From contig CADBNX010000222.1 in assembly GCA_902796115.1 (NCBI GenBank), forward strand, positions 1 to 6,261: DNA of 6,261 nt, read 5' to 3'. The DNA is from an uncultured Eubacteriales bacterium. GTDB lineage: Bacteria > Bacillota > Clostridia > Christensenellales > Aristaeellaceae. Positions 1 to 6,110 of this stretch are shown here, piece after piece. Position numbers and translations under genes: made by a program. Under the pieces are notes generated by a model. It saw only the letters and a list, made by a program, of their open reading frames with translations. It did not search any database and was not told where the DNA came from. How positions within the stretch are numbered: the stretch's first letter is position 1; every line of letters starts with the position of its first letter.

Positions 1-210
1 CAGGGAGATCTGCCGGGACAGGGAGAAGGAAAGCGTGATCGCGTCCAGCGGACGCTCCGCCGCGCGGCTCTGGAACGCTTCCAGCGCTTTGACCGTTTCC
101 TTCGCGCGGCCGAACGCGGCTTCAAACGCTGCACTGTCCGCGAAAATGTCCGTCAGATGCCATTGGTATTTCGGGTCACAGGTGCTGCGGGCTGGGATTT
201 CTTTAGCCAT
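1..210 (-). CDS. pepF: Oligoendopeptidase F (M3 family metallopeptidase), N-terminal part, cut by window edge
   Basis: Only the first 70 codons are present; the gene runs off the left edge. The start ATG (210-208) has AGGAGGT (217-223) six bases upstream. The N-terminus begins MAKEIPARSTCDPKYQWHLT, and residues 17-22 (WHLTDI) match the 'W-x-L-x-D-[IL/Y]' opening of PepF proteins. It is followed by the usual charged helical stretch (residues 26-52) of the N-terminal lobe. Family members are cytosolic zinc endopeptidases that cut short peptides; the HExxH zinc site lies far downstream and is not visible here. The start is 23 bp after the hxlB stop on the same strand, so it probably sits at the end of that operon, although a peptidase has no obvious metabolic link with its neighbours. 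Identification rests on the N-terminal signature alone; another M3 subfamily member (PepF/M3-like) is possible. Confidence 0.8.
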   Translation of the reverse strand, partial: MAKEIPARSTCDPKYQWHLTDIFADSAAFEAAFGRAKETVKALEAFQSRAAERPLDAITLSFSLSRQISL

Positions 211-233
211 AATCATACCTCCTGAAGAACGGT

Positions 234-767
234 TCATTCAAGGTTCGCGTGCCGGCGGCGCAGGGCCTCCGGGTCATCCGCAAGCAAATACGCGGCAAGA
301 TCGGTGAAGAGGAGCAGGGTTTCCTCAAACAGACTTCCCATCAATTGACCGGGTGCTCCGGAAGCGCAGCTTTTATCCGGCAGGGGAAGCAGCACATCCG
401 GCGCATGCAGGCGGGCAAGCGGAGAAGCCGCGTCAGCGCAGATCACGTACAGCTCCGCGCCGCGGCGCAGCGCGGTTTCGGCATTCCGGCATACGGAAGG
501 CGTACTGCCGGACGCGGAAGCGCAGACAAGCAGATCGCCCGCTTCGATGGCGGGAGTCAGCGTATCCCCCGCGATGAAAACGGTCATGCCCGCCTGCATC
601 AGGCGCATCGCGAACGCGCGGAGCATCAGGCCGGTTCGGCCGGACGCGCTGAAAAAGACTCTCCGGTGCGCGCGGATGCGCGCTGTGAATGCGGACATGG
701 TTTCTTCGCTCACGCAAGAAAGTGCCTTCCGCAGCGCGCTGAGCATGGCGGAGGATGCCTCAGACAT
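234..767 (-). CDS. hxlB: 6-phospho-3-hexuloisomerase-like SIS-domain protein
   Basis: This is a 177-residue single SIS (sugar isomerase) domain, close to the usual 180-190 residues. The family interconverts D-arabino-3-hexulose 6-phosphate and fructose 6-phosphate in the ribulose monophosphate (formaldehyde-fixing) pathway, in the cytosol. Visible signatures are the phosphosugar loop SASGRTG (40-46), FAMRLM (52-57), GDTLTPAIEAGDLL (67-80), the serine-rich second loop SASGST (84-89), MGSLFEETLLLF (143-154) holding the likely catalytic Glu148, and a C-terminal HANLE. As recalled, Bacillus subtilis HxlB has the same C-terminal HANLE and a very similar MGSLFEQ block. Where B. subtilis HxlB has MRLMHMG, this protein has MRLMQAG, so a commonly conserved His is Gln58. 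The start ATG (767-765) overlaps the end of araM by 8 bp and has GGAGGA just upstream, suggesting translational coupling. The usual partner hxlA (hexulose-phosphate synthase) is absent from the window, so the true substrate may be another phosphosugar. Confidence 0.82.
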   Translation of the reverse strand: MSEASSAMLSALRKALSCVSEETMSAFTARIRAHRRVFFSASGRTGLMLRAFAMRLMQAGMTVFIAGDTLTPAIEAGDLLVCASASGSTPSVCRNAETALRRGAELYVICADAASPLARLHAPDVLLPLPDKSCASGAPGQLMGSLFEETLLLFTDLAAYLLADDPEALRRRHANLE

Positions 768-2055
768 CGTTCTCCTCCGTTTTCCGTCCGGAAAAGAGCG
801 AATAATACAGCCAGAGCACGGTGTACCGGTCCTTCAGGTCCTTGCCGTAAAGCATCGCGTCACGGATTTTCGCTTCCCCGTAGGTGGAGATGAATTCTTC
901 CGGATCAAAGCCTACCGCGAGCATCATATCACGGCATTCCCCGGCGCTCGGACATTCGGAAAGGATGGCGCGGATCTCCTGCCATTTCCCGCGATAGACC
1001 GCGCTGCGGTCCTTTTGATAGGAACCTGCTTTTTCCTGCAGCGAGGCGACCTCTCCCGCGAGCGGCCCGAATACCCTTGCCCACGCGGCTTTCCTTGCGG
1101 TTTCGTCTTCCGCGCAGAAGACGGGGCTTTCAAGCGCGCGGATTTTTTCCCGCATACGGGCGGTGACGATCGTGGAATAGGCGACGTCCGTGCCGTGGAT
1201 CAGGTAGGGCTGATGATGGACGAGCCCGGTGATTTCAAAGAAATGGGACAGGTGATGCTCGCTGCCGGAACCGGGGCGCGTGGTGCCGTTCAGGCTGAGC
1301 GTGATGCCGCTGAGCACCAGGGCGCGCAGCAGGGAGGCGATCGCTTCGTCCCCTCTCGCGGCGATCGCGGAAGCGGCGTCCCGCACTTCATCCGTAAAGC
1401 TGATCACGAGGGAGGCGAGCCAGGGGCAGAAGTGCTCGCCGTTTACCAGATGGCTCAGCTTCCAGTCGTTGACGGCGCTGTATTTGCCGATGATGTCGCC
1501 GTAACCGGAACGGATCATGCCGATCGGCGCGTTTTTCACGATATCGACGTCTCCGATGATGTATTTGGGGGGGCGCGTGGTGTAGGTCACCTTCATGCCG
1601 CCGGTGATCATGGCCGCGCCGGAAGACGCGTATCCGTCCATCGAGGGCGCTGTGGCGCAGATGCCGTAGGGCAGATCCTTTTCAAAGGAGACGTATTTGC
1701 AGATATCGTTGATGACGCCGGAGCCGATGCCGAGAATGAAGTCCGTATCGGCGGGAAGCACGGCTTTCAGTTCCGCCGTGGCACGCTCGTCCGGCACCAG
1801 CACGCCTTCACGCTGAAAGACCAGGTGTCCGGCGTATTTGCCGCCGAGCAGGGCGCGCAGGCGCTCTCCGCACAGCGGCCAGGTGTTCTGATCGGCCGTG
1901 AGGAATACGCGCGCGTAACCCGACAGCAGAGCGGGCACCTTTTCGACGGCGCCTTTTTCGATCACTACGTCGGATATCGGACACTCATGCGTATGCCCGC
2001 AGGAGCATACGATTTCGCGGCTGCAGTACAGGGAAAGATCGGCGGTGTTGTGCAT
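760..2055 (-). CDS. araM: sn-glycerol-1-phosphate dehydrogenase (AraM/EgsA family)
   Basis: This 431-residue protein belongs to the iron-alcohol-dehydrogenase/dehydroquinate-synthase-like superfamily. Family members reduce dihydroxyacetone phosphate to sn-glycerol 1-phosphate with NAD(P)H; B. subtilis AraM is a Ni2+-dependent enzyme of this kind. Visible signatures are the nucleotide-binding GSGVINDICK (111-120), TAPSMDGYASSGAAM (135-149), GYGDIIGKYSAVNDW (184-198), RPGSGSEHHLSH (260-271) and IHGTDVAYST (286-295). Likely metal ligands are Asp187, His267 and His287. The C-terminal LKDRYTVL (407-414) resembles the LRDR-T-L block of B. subtilis AraM. It is longer than that ~394-residue protein, mainly through an N-terminal extension with Cys11, Cys17, Cys19, Cys25, His21 and His23. 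The start (2055) has a strong GGGAGG ribosome binding site. It lies 103 bp after the esterase stop and overlaps hxlB by 8 bp. Activity on glycerol phosphate is family knowledge; a different phosphopolyol is possible here. Confidence 0.92.
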   Translation of the reverse strand: MHNTADLSLYCSREIVCSCGHTHECPISDVVIEKGAVEKVPALLSGYARVFLTADQNTWPLCGERLRALLGGKYAGHLVFQREGVLVPDERATAELKAVLPADTDFILGIGSGVINDICKYVSFEKDLPYGICATAPSMDGYASSGAAMITGGMKVTYTTRPPKYIIGDVDIVKNAPIGMIRSGYGDIIGKYSAVNDWKLSHLVNGEHFCPWLASLVISFTDEVRDAASAIAARGDEAIASLLRALVLSGITLSLNGTTRPGSGSEHHLSHFFEITGLVHHQPYLIHGTDVAYSTIVTARMREKIRALESPVFCAEDETARKAAWARVFGPLAGEVASLQEKAGSYQKDRSAVYRGKWQEIRAILSECPSAGECRDMMLAVGFDPEEFISTYGEAKIRDAMLYGKDLKDRYTVLWLYYSLFSGRKTEENDV

Positions 2056-2158
2056 GGGGTTTTCCTCCCTTTGAAAAGTATGATTTGCGAAGCTTTATAC
2101 GTTGCCCCTGCTGATATCGAACGAATAAGGCCGTATACAGCGCTGCTCCGCGCTTATT

Positions 2159-3262
2159 TCATGGATTTGCGGCATCCGGTTCACACAGGTCCCTCACCGT
2201 CTCCTCTTCCGGCACCGGCGGCTCGTGACGGGTCAGGATCCTTTCCATATTCTCCGCGCTTCTGCGTGCGATCACCCGGAATCCTTTTTCGTTGATGTGC
2301 TGGTTCGGAAAGCCGAAGAAGCTGTCCCGGCAATTGAGGTATTCTTCCTCCGGCGCGCGGGTGTACCATTCGGGCGGCTGTCCCGCGAGGGGCATCAGGG
2401 AACAGGCACGGGTCACGATGAAAGCGTCGGGAGCGGCGGCGCAGAACTCCTCCTGCGCCTTCATGATGTTTACGACCCTCCGGTCGCCGAAAAACCCGAC
2501 CCGCACACACAGAAAATGCGTGAATCCGATCCGCTTGAGACGCCGCCAGAACACTTCAAGCAGCGTGCGGTATTCGGCGGTTTTCATCGTTTTGTCGCTT
2601 TCGCCCTGGAGCCAGAGAAGACAGCGCACGGAGGTGTCATCGTCCGGAAACCGCTCCGCGCTTTCCCGGAAAAACGCTTCGCATTTGCGCCGGAAGCACG
2701 CGGACACGCCGCGCGTCATATCGTTTGCCTCGTGCGTCAGCCCGGGCGGAACGCCGCCACCCGATTCTCCGGCGATCGCTTCCGCGTACTCCCGCACCAT
2801 GTCATCGTCGAAATAGTGCAGGATGGAGGTGGAGCCTTTCGCGGCGTGTGTGTACGCGCAGACATGACCAAGGCGCTCCCACTCCTCCGCAAGGATGGGC
2901 GGCAGGGCCGGGGCGGGCGTAAAATTCGCCTCGCTGAATACGGAGAAAGGCCATGTTTCATGACCGTTCTCATTCTTCAGGTTGGACATCGAGGGGGCGA
3001 AATACGTATTCTTCGCGTATTCCGCGAGCGGGCTCGGGCGGTCGGCGCGGCCGTCCGGATACGCGGCGGCGGCATCGCGGTACAGGAATTCCCCGCAGGG
3101 ATAGCCCGCCGGACGGAAGCTGCCCTTCCCGGCGCCGAGATGCGCGTTCCGGTACAGATATTCCCAGGAATCCTTCGCGCGGATTTCCGCCCGGGGCGGG
3201 CACGCGCCGGCGCCCATCATGTTGGACTGGCCGGCAAACACCAGCAGTTCCCGTTTCTTCAT
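2159..3262 (-). CDS. SASA-domain (sialate O-acetylesterase-like) carbohydrate esterase, SGNH type
   Basis: This 367-residue protein opens directly with the strand and nucleophile block LLVFAGQSNMMG (6-17), typical of the SASA domain (sialate O-acetylesterase-like, related to carbohydrate esterase family 6). Ser13 is the expected nucleophile. A central WLQGESD (217-223) and a C-terminal NQHINEKGF (320-328) with catalytic His322 complete the pattern. Family members remove O-acetyl groups from sugars such as sialic acids or acetylated xylo-oligosaccharides; the substrate cannot be read from the sequence. There is no signal peptide or membrane segment, so the enzyme is probably cytoplasmic. An acidic, proline-containing tail (347-367) follows the catalytic domain. 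The start ATG (3262-3260) has AAAGGA about 8 bases upstream. It is the first gene of the leftward unit, reading from the promoter and palindrome described separately. GSTSILHYFDDD (143-154) is consistent with the 'KGGT/KGST' block often seen in these esterases. Confidence 0.85.
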   Translation of the reverse strand: MKKRELLVFAGQSNMMGAGACPPRAEIRAKDSWEYLYRNAHLGAGKGSFRPAGYPCGEFLYRDAAAAYPDGRADRPSPLAEYAKNTYFAPSMSNLKNENGHETWPFSVFSEANFTPAPALPPILAEEWERLGHVCAYTHAAKGSTSILHYFDDDMVREYAEAIAGESGGGVPPGLTHEANDMTRGVSACFRRKCEAFFRESAERFPDDDTSVRCLLWLQGESDKTMKTAEYRTLLEVFWRRLKRIGFTHFLCVRVGFFGDRRVVNIMKAQEEFCAAAPDAFIVTRACSLMPLAGQPPEWYTRAPEEEYLNCRDSFFGFPNQHINEKGFRVIARRSAENMERILTRHEPPVPEEETVRDLCEPDAANP

Positions 3263-3292
3263 CGACAGATTCCTTTCATGATCAGAACCAGA

Positions 3293-3316
3293 CTGTTTAC
3301 GGCGCGCCGTGAACAG
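3293..3316. promoter_or_regulatory. 24-bp near-perfect palindrome, candidate operator at the leftward transcription start
   Basis: The left half is CTGTTTACGGCG and the right half CGCCGTGAACAG. Reversing the right half gives CTGTTCACGGCG, so the arms differ at one position (a single mismatched pair, 3298/3311) with no spacer. The palindrome lies 5 bp downstream of the predicted minus-strand -10 box (3322-3327) and so covers the expected start of leftward transcription. That is a classic position for a repressor operator (for example a LacI- or GntR-type homodimer), or it could form a hairpin at the 5' end of the esterase mRNA. No regulator gene is in the window to pair with it. There is no T-tract on either side to suggest a terminator. 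Confidence 0.55.
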
Positions 3317-3321
3317 ATACC

Positions 3322-3350
3322 ATTATAGGACGAAACGGATAAAAGCGCAA
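3322..3350 (-). promoter_or_regulatory. Candidate sigma-A promoter for the leftward esterase-araM-hxlB-pepF unit
   Basis: Read on the minus strand, a perfect TATAAT -10 box (3327-3322) follows a -35-like TTGCGC (3350-3345) with a 17-bp spacer. The -35 matches the consensus at only three positions, but the -10 and spacing are ideal and the surrounding DNA is AT-rich against a GC-rich background. Transcription would start near 3315, giving a leader of about 53 bases before the esterase ATG. Confidence 0.6.
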
Positions 3351-3359
3351 ATGGATTCC

Positions 3360-3388
3360 TTGTCCGCAAAAAAGAACTGTGATAAAAT
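3360..3388 (+). promoter_or_regulatory. Candidate sigma-A promoter for the rightward nucleoside hydrolase-like/GH39 unit
   Basis: A -35-like TTGTCC (3360-3365) and a -10-like TAAAAT (3383-3388) are separated by 17 bp. A TG one base before the -10 gives an extended -10 element (TGATAAAAT). Transcription would start near 3395, leaving a leader of about 85 bases that contains the hairpin described separately. The -35 box lies about 10 bp from the -35 box of the leftward promoter, so the two polymerase sites nearly abut back to back. Confidence 0.55.
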
Positions 3389-3407
3389 GTTTCCGTTCGG
3401 CGGCTGC

Positions 3408-3441
3408 CGGTTTCCGTTTCTGCGGCGGAGACGGAGAACCG
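3408..3441 (+). promoter_or_regulatory. Imperfect inverted repeat in the rightward leader, possible mRNA hairpin
   Basis: The arm CGGTTTCCGTTTC (3408-3420) can pair with GAGACGGAGAACCG (3428-3441). This gives about 13 base pairs, two of them G-U, with one bulged A at 3438 and a 7-base loop. It falls within the predicted 5' untranslated leader and ends 20 bases before the AGGAGG of the nucleoside hydrolase-like gene. No U-tract follows, so it is not an intrinsic terminator. An mRNA-stabilising or translation-affecting structure, or a protein-binding inverted repeat in the DNA, are both possible. Confidence 0.4.
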
Positions 3442-3461
3442 CCCGGGTACGTATCGGAAAC

Positions 3462-3467
3462 AGGAGG
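3462..3467 (+). promoter_or_regulatory. AGGAGG ribosome binding site that fixes the start at 3480
   Basis: The open frame continues upstream to 3309, but this consensus AGGAGG lies 12 bases before the ATG at 3480. The upstream region contains the promoter and leader hairpin and reads as non-coding in character. An in-frame TTG at 3468 abuts the site and cannot be used with it. Confidence 0.75.
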
Positions 3468-3479
3468 TTGAAAAACGGC

Positions 3480-4412
3480 ATGAAGGACGGTACAGAAAAA
3501 CACGCGGTTCCCGCAGTGATCCTCGAAACCGATTTCTGCAGCGATGTGGACGACGTCGGCGCGATGGCGATCCTGTTTGACGCGGCATCGCACGGCAGGA
3601 TCCGGCTGATCGGGGTTTCGGTGAACGTGAACGGTCCCATGGAAGCGGCGGCCGCGAAAGCGCTGCTCGGGCACTGGGGACTTCAGGACGTGCCCGTCGC
3701 GGTGTGGAACGGGAAGAACGGGCCCAGAGGGGCGGAGAGCGCCTATGTGCCGTATCTGGCAGGTCTCCTGAAGGAGCGGGACCGGGAAGTGCTGAAACCG
3801 CTTGCTCCTGAAGCGTTTTACCGCGAAGTGCTTGCCGGTGAGGCGGATGGCGGCGTGACCGTGATTTCCATCGGCTTTTTCTGCTCCCTGGCGGCGGCGC
3901 TGCGGGACGACCCGGAACTGTTTGAACGCAGGGTATCCAGAGTCGTCGCCATGGCGGGCTCTTTCCGTGAAAAGGAAGGATACCGGGAATTCAACGTGAC
4001 GCAGATGCAGGAGGAGGCCGCGGCGTTCATCGGAGGGTACCGGGGAGAGATGATCTTTATCGCTTCCGAAACCGGCGATCGGGTGATCACGGATCTGAAC
4101 GGCCCGGAGCGCTTTGCGGAGGATCCGGTTTTCGCGTGCTACCGGCTGCATACGAAAGGCAGCATGAAGCGTCCAAGCTGGGATCTGGTGGCGGTCGACT
4201 GGGCGCTGTACGGGGAAGGAGACTGGTACGGACTGTCTGAATCCGGACAGGTGACAGTGATGCCGGACGGCACGACCCCGTTCCGGCCTTCTGCCGACGG
4301 GAAGCACCGTTACCTGCTTTTCAGGAAAAGCCATGAGGAAATCGGGCGGCATATCACGGACATACTGGTTCAAGCCCTGAAAAAACGGGCGTCGGACGCG
4401 CCGGCCGATTGA
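3480..4412 (+). CDS. Inosine-uridine nucleoside hydrolase-like protein
   Basis: This 310-residue protein has the length and fold signature of nucleoside hydrolases (IU_nuc_hydro superfamily), cytosolic Ca2+ enzymes that cleave the N-glycosidic bond of ribonucleosides. The N-terminal metal cluster is visible as ETDFCSDVDDVGAMAIL (16-32), with Asp18, Asp22, Asp24 and Asp25. VTVISIGFFCSLAAAL (126-141) corresponds to the family's 'iGPLTNlA' strand, followed by VVAMAGS (155-161) and REFNVTQ (169-175), equivalent to 'EfN'. SWDLVAVDWAL (233-243) resembles the C-terminal 'hDp' block, with Asp235 as a candidate metal ligand. Canonical members have GPLTN and EFN-DPeA; here these read GFFCS and EFN-QMQEEA, so the protein is a divergent subgroup and nucleosides may not be its substrate. 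It is first in the rightward unit, 108 bp before a GH39 gene, suggesting a role in glycoside breakdown. There is no signal peptide. Confidence 0.82.
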   Translation: MKDGTEKHAVPAVILETDFCSDVDDVGAMAILFDAASHGRIRLIGVSVNVNGPMEAAAAKALLGHWGLQDVPVAVWNGKNGPRGAESAYVPYLAGLLKERDREVLKPLAPEAFYREVLAGEADGGVTVISIGFFCSLAAALRDDPELFERRVSRVVAMAGSFREKEGYREFNVTQMQEEAAAFIGGYRGEMIFIASETGDRVITDLNGPERFAEDPVFACYRLHTKGSMKRPSWDLVAVDWALYGEGDWYGLSESGQVTVMPDGTTPFRPSADGKHRYLLFRKSHEEIGRHITDILVQALKKRASDAPAD

Positions 4413-4520
4413 TTTTCACGGCGGAGAAGTCTTTTTTGCACGATACGGAACCCTGATTTGGGTGTATCATAACCGGGACCGGTACGGAAGCACGCAGCGG
4501 CGGAGAGGGAGGAATGCGGA

Positions 4521-4671
4521 ATGATTACGGTACAGTGCGGAAAGAAAATCGGAGATGTGAAAAATTTCTGGAACAATATCCATTTCCATCCGACGGACGC
4601 CATCGAGGATGACTGGGGACAGGCGATCCTCAACGACGTGGCGAAGGATCACGTGGCGCAGACGGTGCGCA
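4521..4671 (+). repeat. Tandem gene duplication: this segment recurs at 6111-6261
   Basis: Counting by eye, the first 151 bases of the two GH39 genes differ at 12 positions with no gaps (139/151, about 92% identical), and the repeat continues off the right edge. The period is 1590 bp. Similarity upstream of the ATGs is limited to the ribosome binding site (GGAGGAAT..GGA). The duplication is therefore aligned with the gene and does not carry its leader. Confidence 0.9.
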
Positions 4672-6017
4672 TGTACGCGATGCTGGAAGACATCGTGACG
4701 ATGGATGATCAGGGTGTACTGCACTACGACTATACGCTGAACGACACGCGCATCGACTATATGATCTCCAAGGGCTTCGATCTGCTGCTGGATTACAATT
4801 TCACCCCGCCCTGCATTGCATCCGACCCGGAACAGCTGCGCAGTGCCAGCAAAAACAAAACGCGCTATAAGGGCAAGATGATCAATACCTCAAAGCCCCG
4901 CGATTTCGGCCTGTGGCAGGAAATCTGCTATCAGTACACGAAGCACATCGTGGAAAAATACGGACTGGAGCGCGTGACCTCCTGGCATCTGCAGTGCTAC
5001 AACGAGCCGGACCTCGGCGGCTTCTATATGAGGGACGCGACGGATGAGGAAAGGCTTGCGGGGTATATCGAGCTGTACCGGAATTTCGCGCTGGGTGTGG
5101 GCCGGGTGAGTGAGAAACTGCGGGTGGGCGGCCCGGTGCTGGCCCATAAGACGGAGTTTTTCGACGGGTTCCTGAAGGCGGTAAAGGAAATCCCGATGAA
5201 GCTGGATTATATCAGCTTCCATACCTACGGTACGAATCCGACCCTCCTCAACCGGGGAGAAAAGCCCTTCAACGCGAGAAACACCCTGGAAAAACACCTG
5301 GTGCTGCAGGGAATCGTGCGGAAGTACTATCCGGAAGGGATCCCGATTTTTGTGGACGAATGGGGCGCGTCGAGCCACGGATACCATAATATCGAGGAAT
5401 GCCCCGCCCTGATTTTCCGCGAGAAGAGCGATTATGCGGCGTATATGGGCAAAATGGTTACACTGTATATCAAGGAAAAGGCGGAGGTCGACAAAATGAT
5501 GATCTGCCTTTCCGGACAGCATGAAATGGTTGTGAATTTCTCCGGCTTCCGGAACCTGTTCACGATGGATCATATCGCAAAGCCGATCTACAACGCCTAT
5601 AAAATGATGTCGAATCTGGGAAATGAGGTGCTGGAGAGCAGCGGGGATACCGATGAAATAAGCGTGCTGGCGACGCGGGGAAACGGAAAAATCGACGTGC
5701 TGCTGTCCCGCGCGCCCGAAAACTTCGACCGGGAACCGAAGCCTGAAAAAGTGTATGTGCGTCTGGAAGGACTTGCGGGGAGGGCGAAGGTGCGCGTATA
5801 CCTGATCGACCGTTTCCACACCAATCCCTATGAGAAATTCATCCGGGAAGGGCTGACGGAGCCCCTGACCGAAACGGATAAAGCCGTGCTTCGGGAGGAG
5901 GGCACCCTGAAATGCGCGGAGGAGTTCGTACTGCCCGCGGACGGGCCGAAGGAAATCGGCATCGAAACGGACGGCTGCGCGCTGGCGCTTGCGGAGATCG
6001 AGCCGATCGCAGAATAA
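4521..6017 (+). CDS. GH39-like glycoside hydrolase (beta-xylosidase/iduronidase family), copy 1
   Basis: This 498-residue enzyme has the layout of glycoside hydrolase family 39: a (beta/alpha)8 barrel to about residue 350, then a beta-sandwich-like C-terminal part (about 375-498). GKKIGDVKNFWNNIHFHPTD (7-26) is the typical family opening. HLQCYNEPDL (156-165) holds the acid/base Glu162, SFHTYG (232-237) lies in the active-site strand, and IFVDEWGASS (276-285) holds the nucleophile Glu280. The family cleaves beta-xylosides, alpha-iduronides and related links with retention of configuration. No signal peptide or membrane segment is present, so it probably acts in the cytoplasm on imported oligosaccharides. 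The ATG at 4521 follows GGGAGGA (4507-4513); a nearby ATG at 4514 is out of frame. A near-identical N-terminus restarts at 6111, 93 bp after this stop. Substrate and exact subfamily remain open; another clan GH-A family (for example GH5- or GH30-like) is less likely. Confidence 0.85.
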   Translation: MITVQCGKKIGDVKNFWNNIHFHPTDAIEDDWGQAILNDVAKDHVAQTVRMYAMLEDIVTMDDQGVLHYDYTLNDTRIDYMISKGFDLLLDYNFTPPCIASDPEQLRSASKNKTRYKGKMINTSKPRDFGLWQEICYQYTKHIVEKYGLERVTSWHLQCYNEPDLGGFYMRDATDEERLAGYIELYRNFALGVGRVSEKLRVGGPVLAHKTEFFDGFLKAVKEIPMKLDYISFHTYGTNPTLLNRGEKPFNARNTLEKHLVLQGIVRKYYPEGIPIFVDEWGASSHGYHNIEECPALIFREKSDYAAYMGKMVTLYIKEKAEVDKMMICLSGQHEMVVNFSGFRNLFTMDHIAKPIYNAYKMMSNLGNEVLESSGDTDEISVLATRGNGKIDVLLSRAPENFDREPKPEKVYVRLEGLAGRAKVRVYLIDRFHTNPYEKFIREGLTEPLTETDKAVLREEGTLKCAEEFVLPADGPKEIGIETDGCALALAEIEPIAE

Positions 6018-6110
6018 GGCGCGGTCCCGCCCGGGAAACCCGCGGCGGAGCGGCTGCACGAAACGCGGGCGCGGAGTGAAAACCGACGAAAAAACAAGGA
6101 GGAATCAGGA

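Noticed and set aside
2094..2099. TATAAA on the minus strand in the esterase-araM gap, as an internal promoter
   Set aside because: No -35-like sequence lies at a 16-18 bp spacing, so the element is not enough on its own.
547..2295. A 582-codon open frame on the plus strand
   Set aside because: It lies antisense to hxlB and araM, which have clear family motifs and ribosome binding sites. The plus-frame translation has no recognisable domain and reflects GC-rich codon bias on the opposite strand.
2225..3328. A 367-codon plus-strand open frame
   Set aside because: It is antisense to the SASA esterase, is Arg/Gly/Ala-rich without motifs, and has no convincing ribosome binding site.
3388..3462. 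8-bp inverted repeat TGTTTCCG/CGGAAACA flanking the rightward leader
   Set aside because: The left arm overlaps the -10 box and would not be fully transcribed; 59 bp separate the arms and no function is evident.
3297..4373. A 358-codon minus-strand open frame
   Set aside because: It is antisense to the nucleoside hydrolase-like gene and runs through the divergent promoter region, with no recognisable domain.
4399..4437. Possible intrinsic terminator after the nucleoside hydrolase-like gene (CGCCG/CGGCG stem, then a run of six T)
   Set aside because: The stem is only 5 bp with a 15-base loop, and 8 unpaired bases separate it from the T run, so it does not meet the normal pattern.
4436..4470. 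Possible promoter before GH39 copy 1 (TTGCAC and TATCAT)
   Set aside because: The spacer is 23 bp, too long for a sigma-A promoter, and no better -35 box is seen at 16-18 bp.
4370..4633. Minus-strand frames here and at 5828-6223 that share a near-identical protein start
   Set aside because: The similarity is explained entirely by the antisense of the duplicated GH39 5' ends, so they are not a separate repeated small gene.
4890..6059. A 389-codon minus-strand open frame
   Set aside because: It is the shadow of GH39 copy 1; its translation is low in recognisable structure and rich in Arg, His and Phe.
6039..6069. CCCGCG/CGCGGG inverted repeat between the two GH39 genes, as a terminator
   Set aside because: The 6-bp stem has a 19-base loop and no T-tract follows, so it may be chance in GC-rich DNA.
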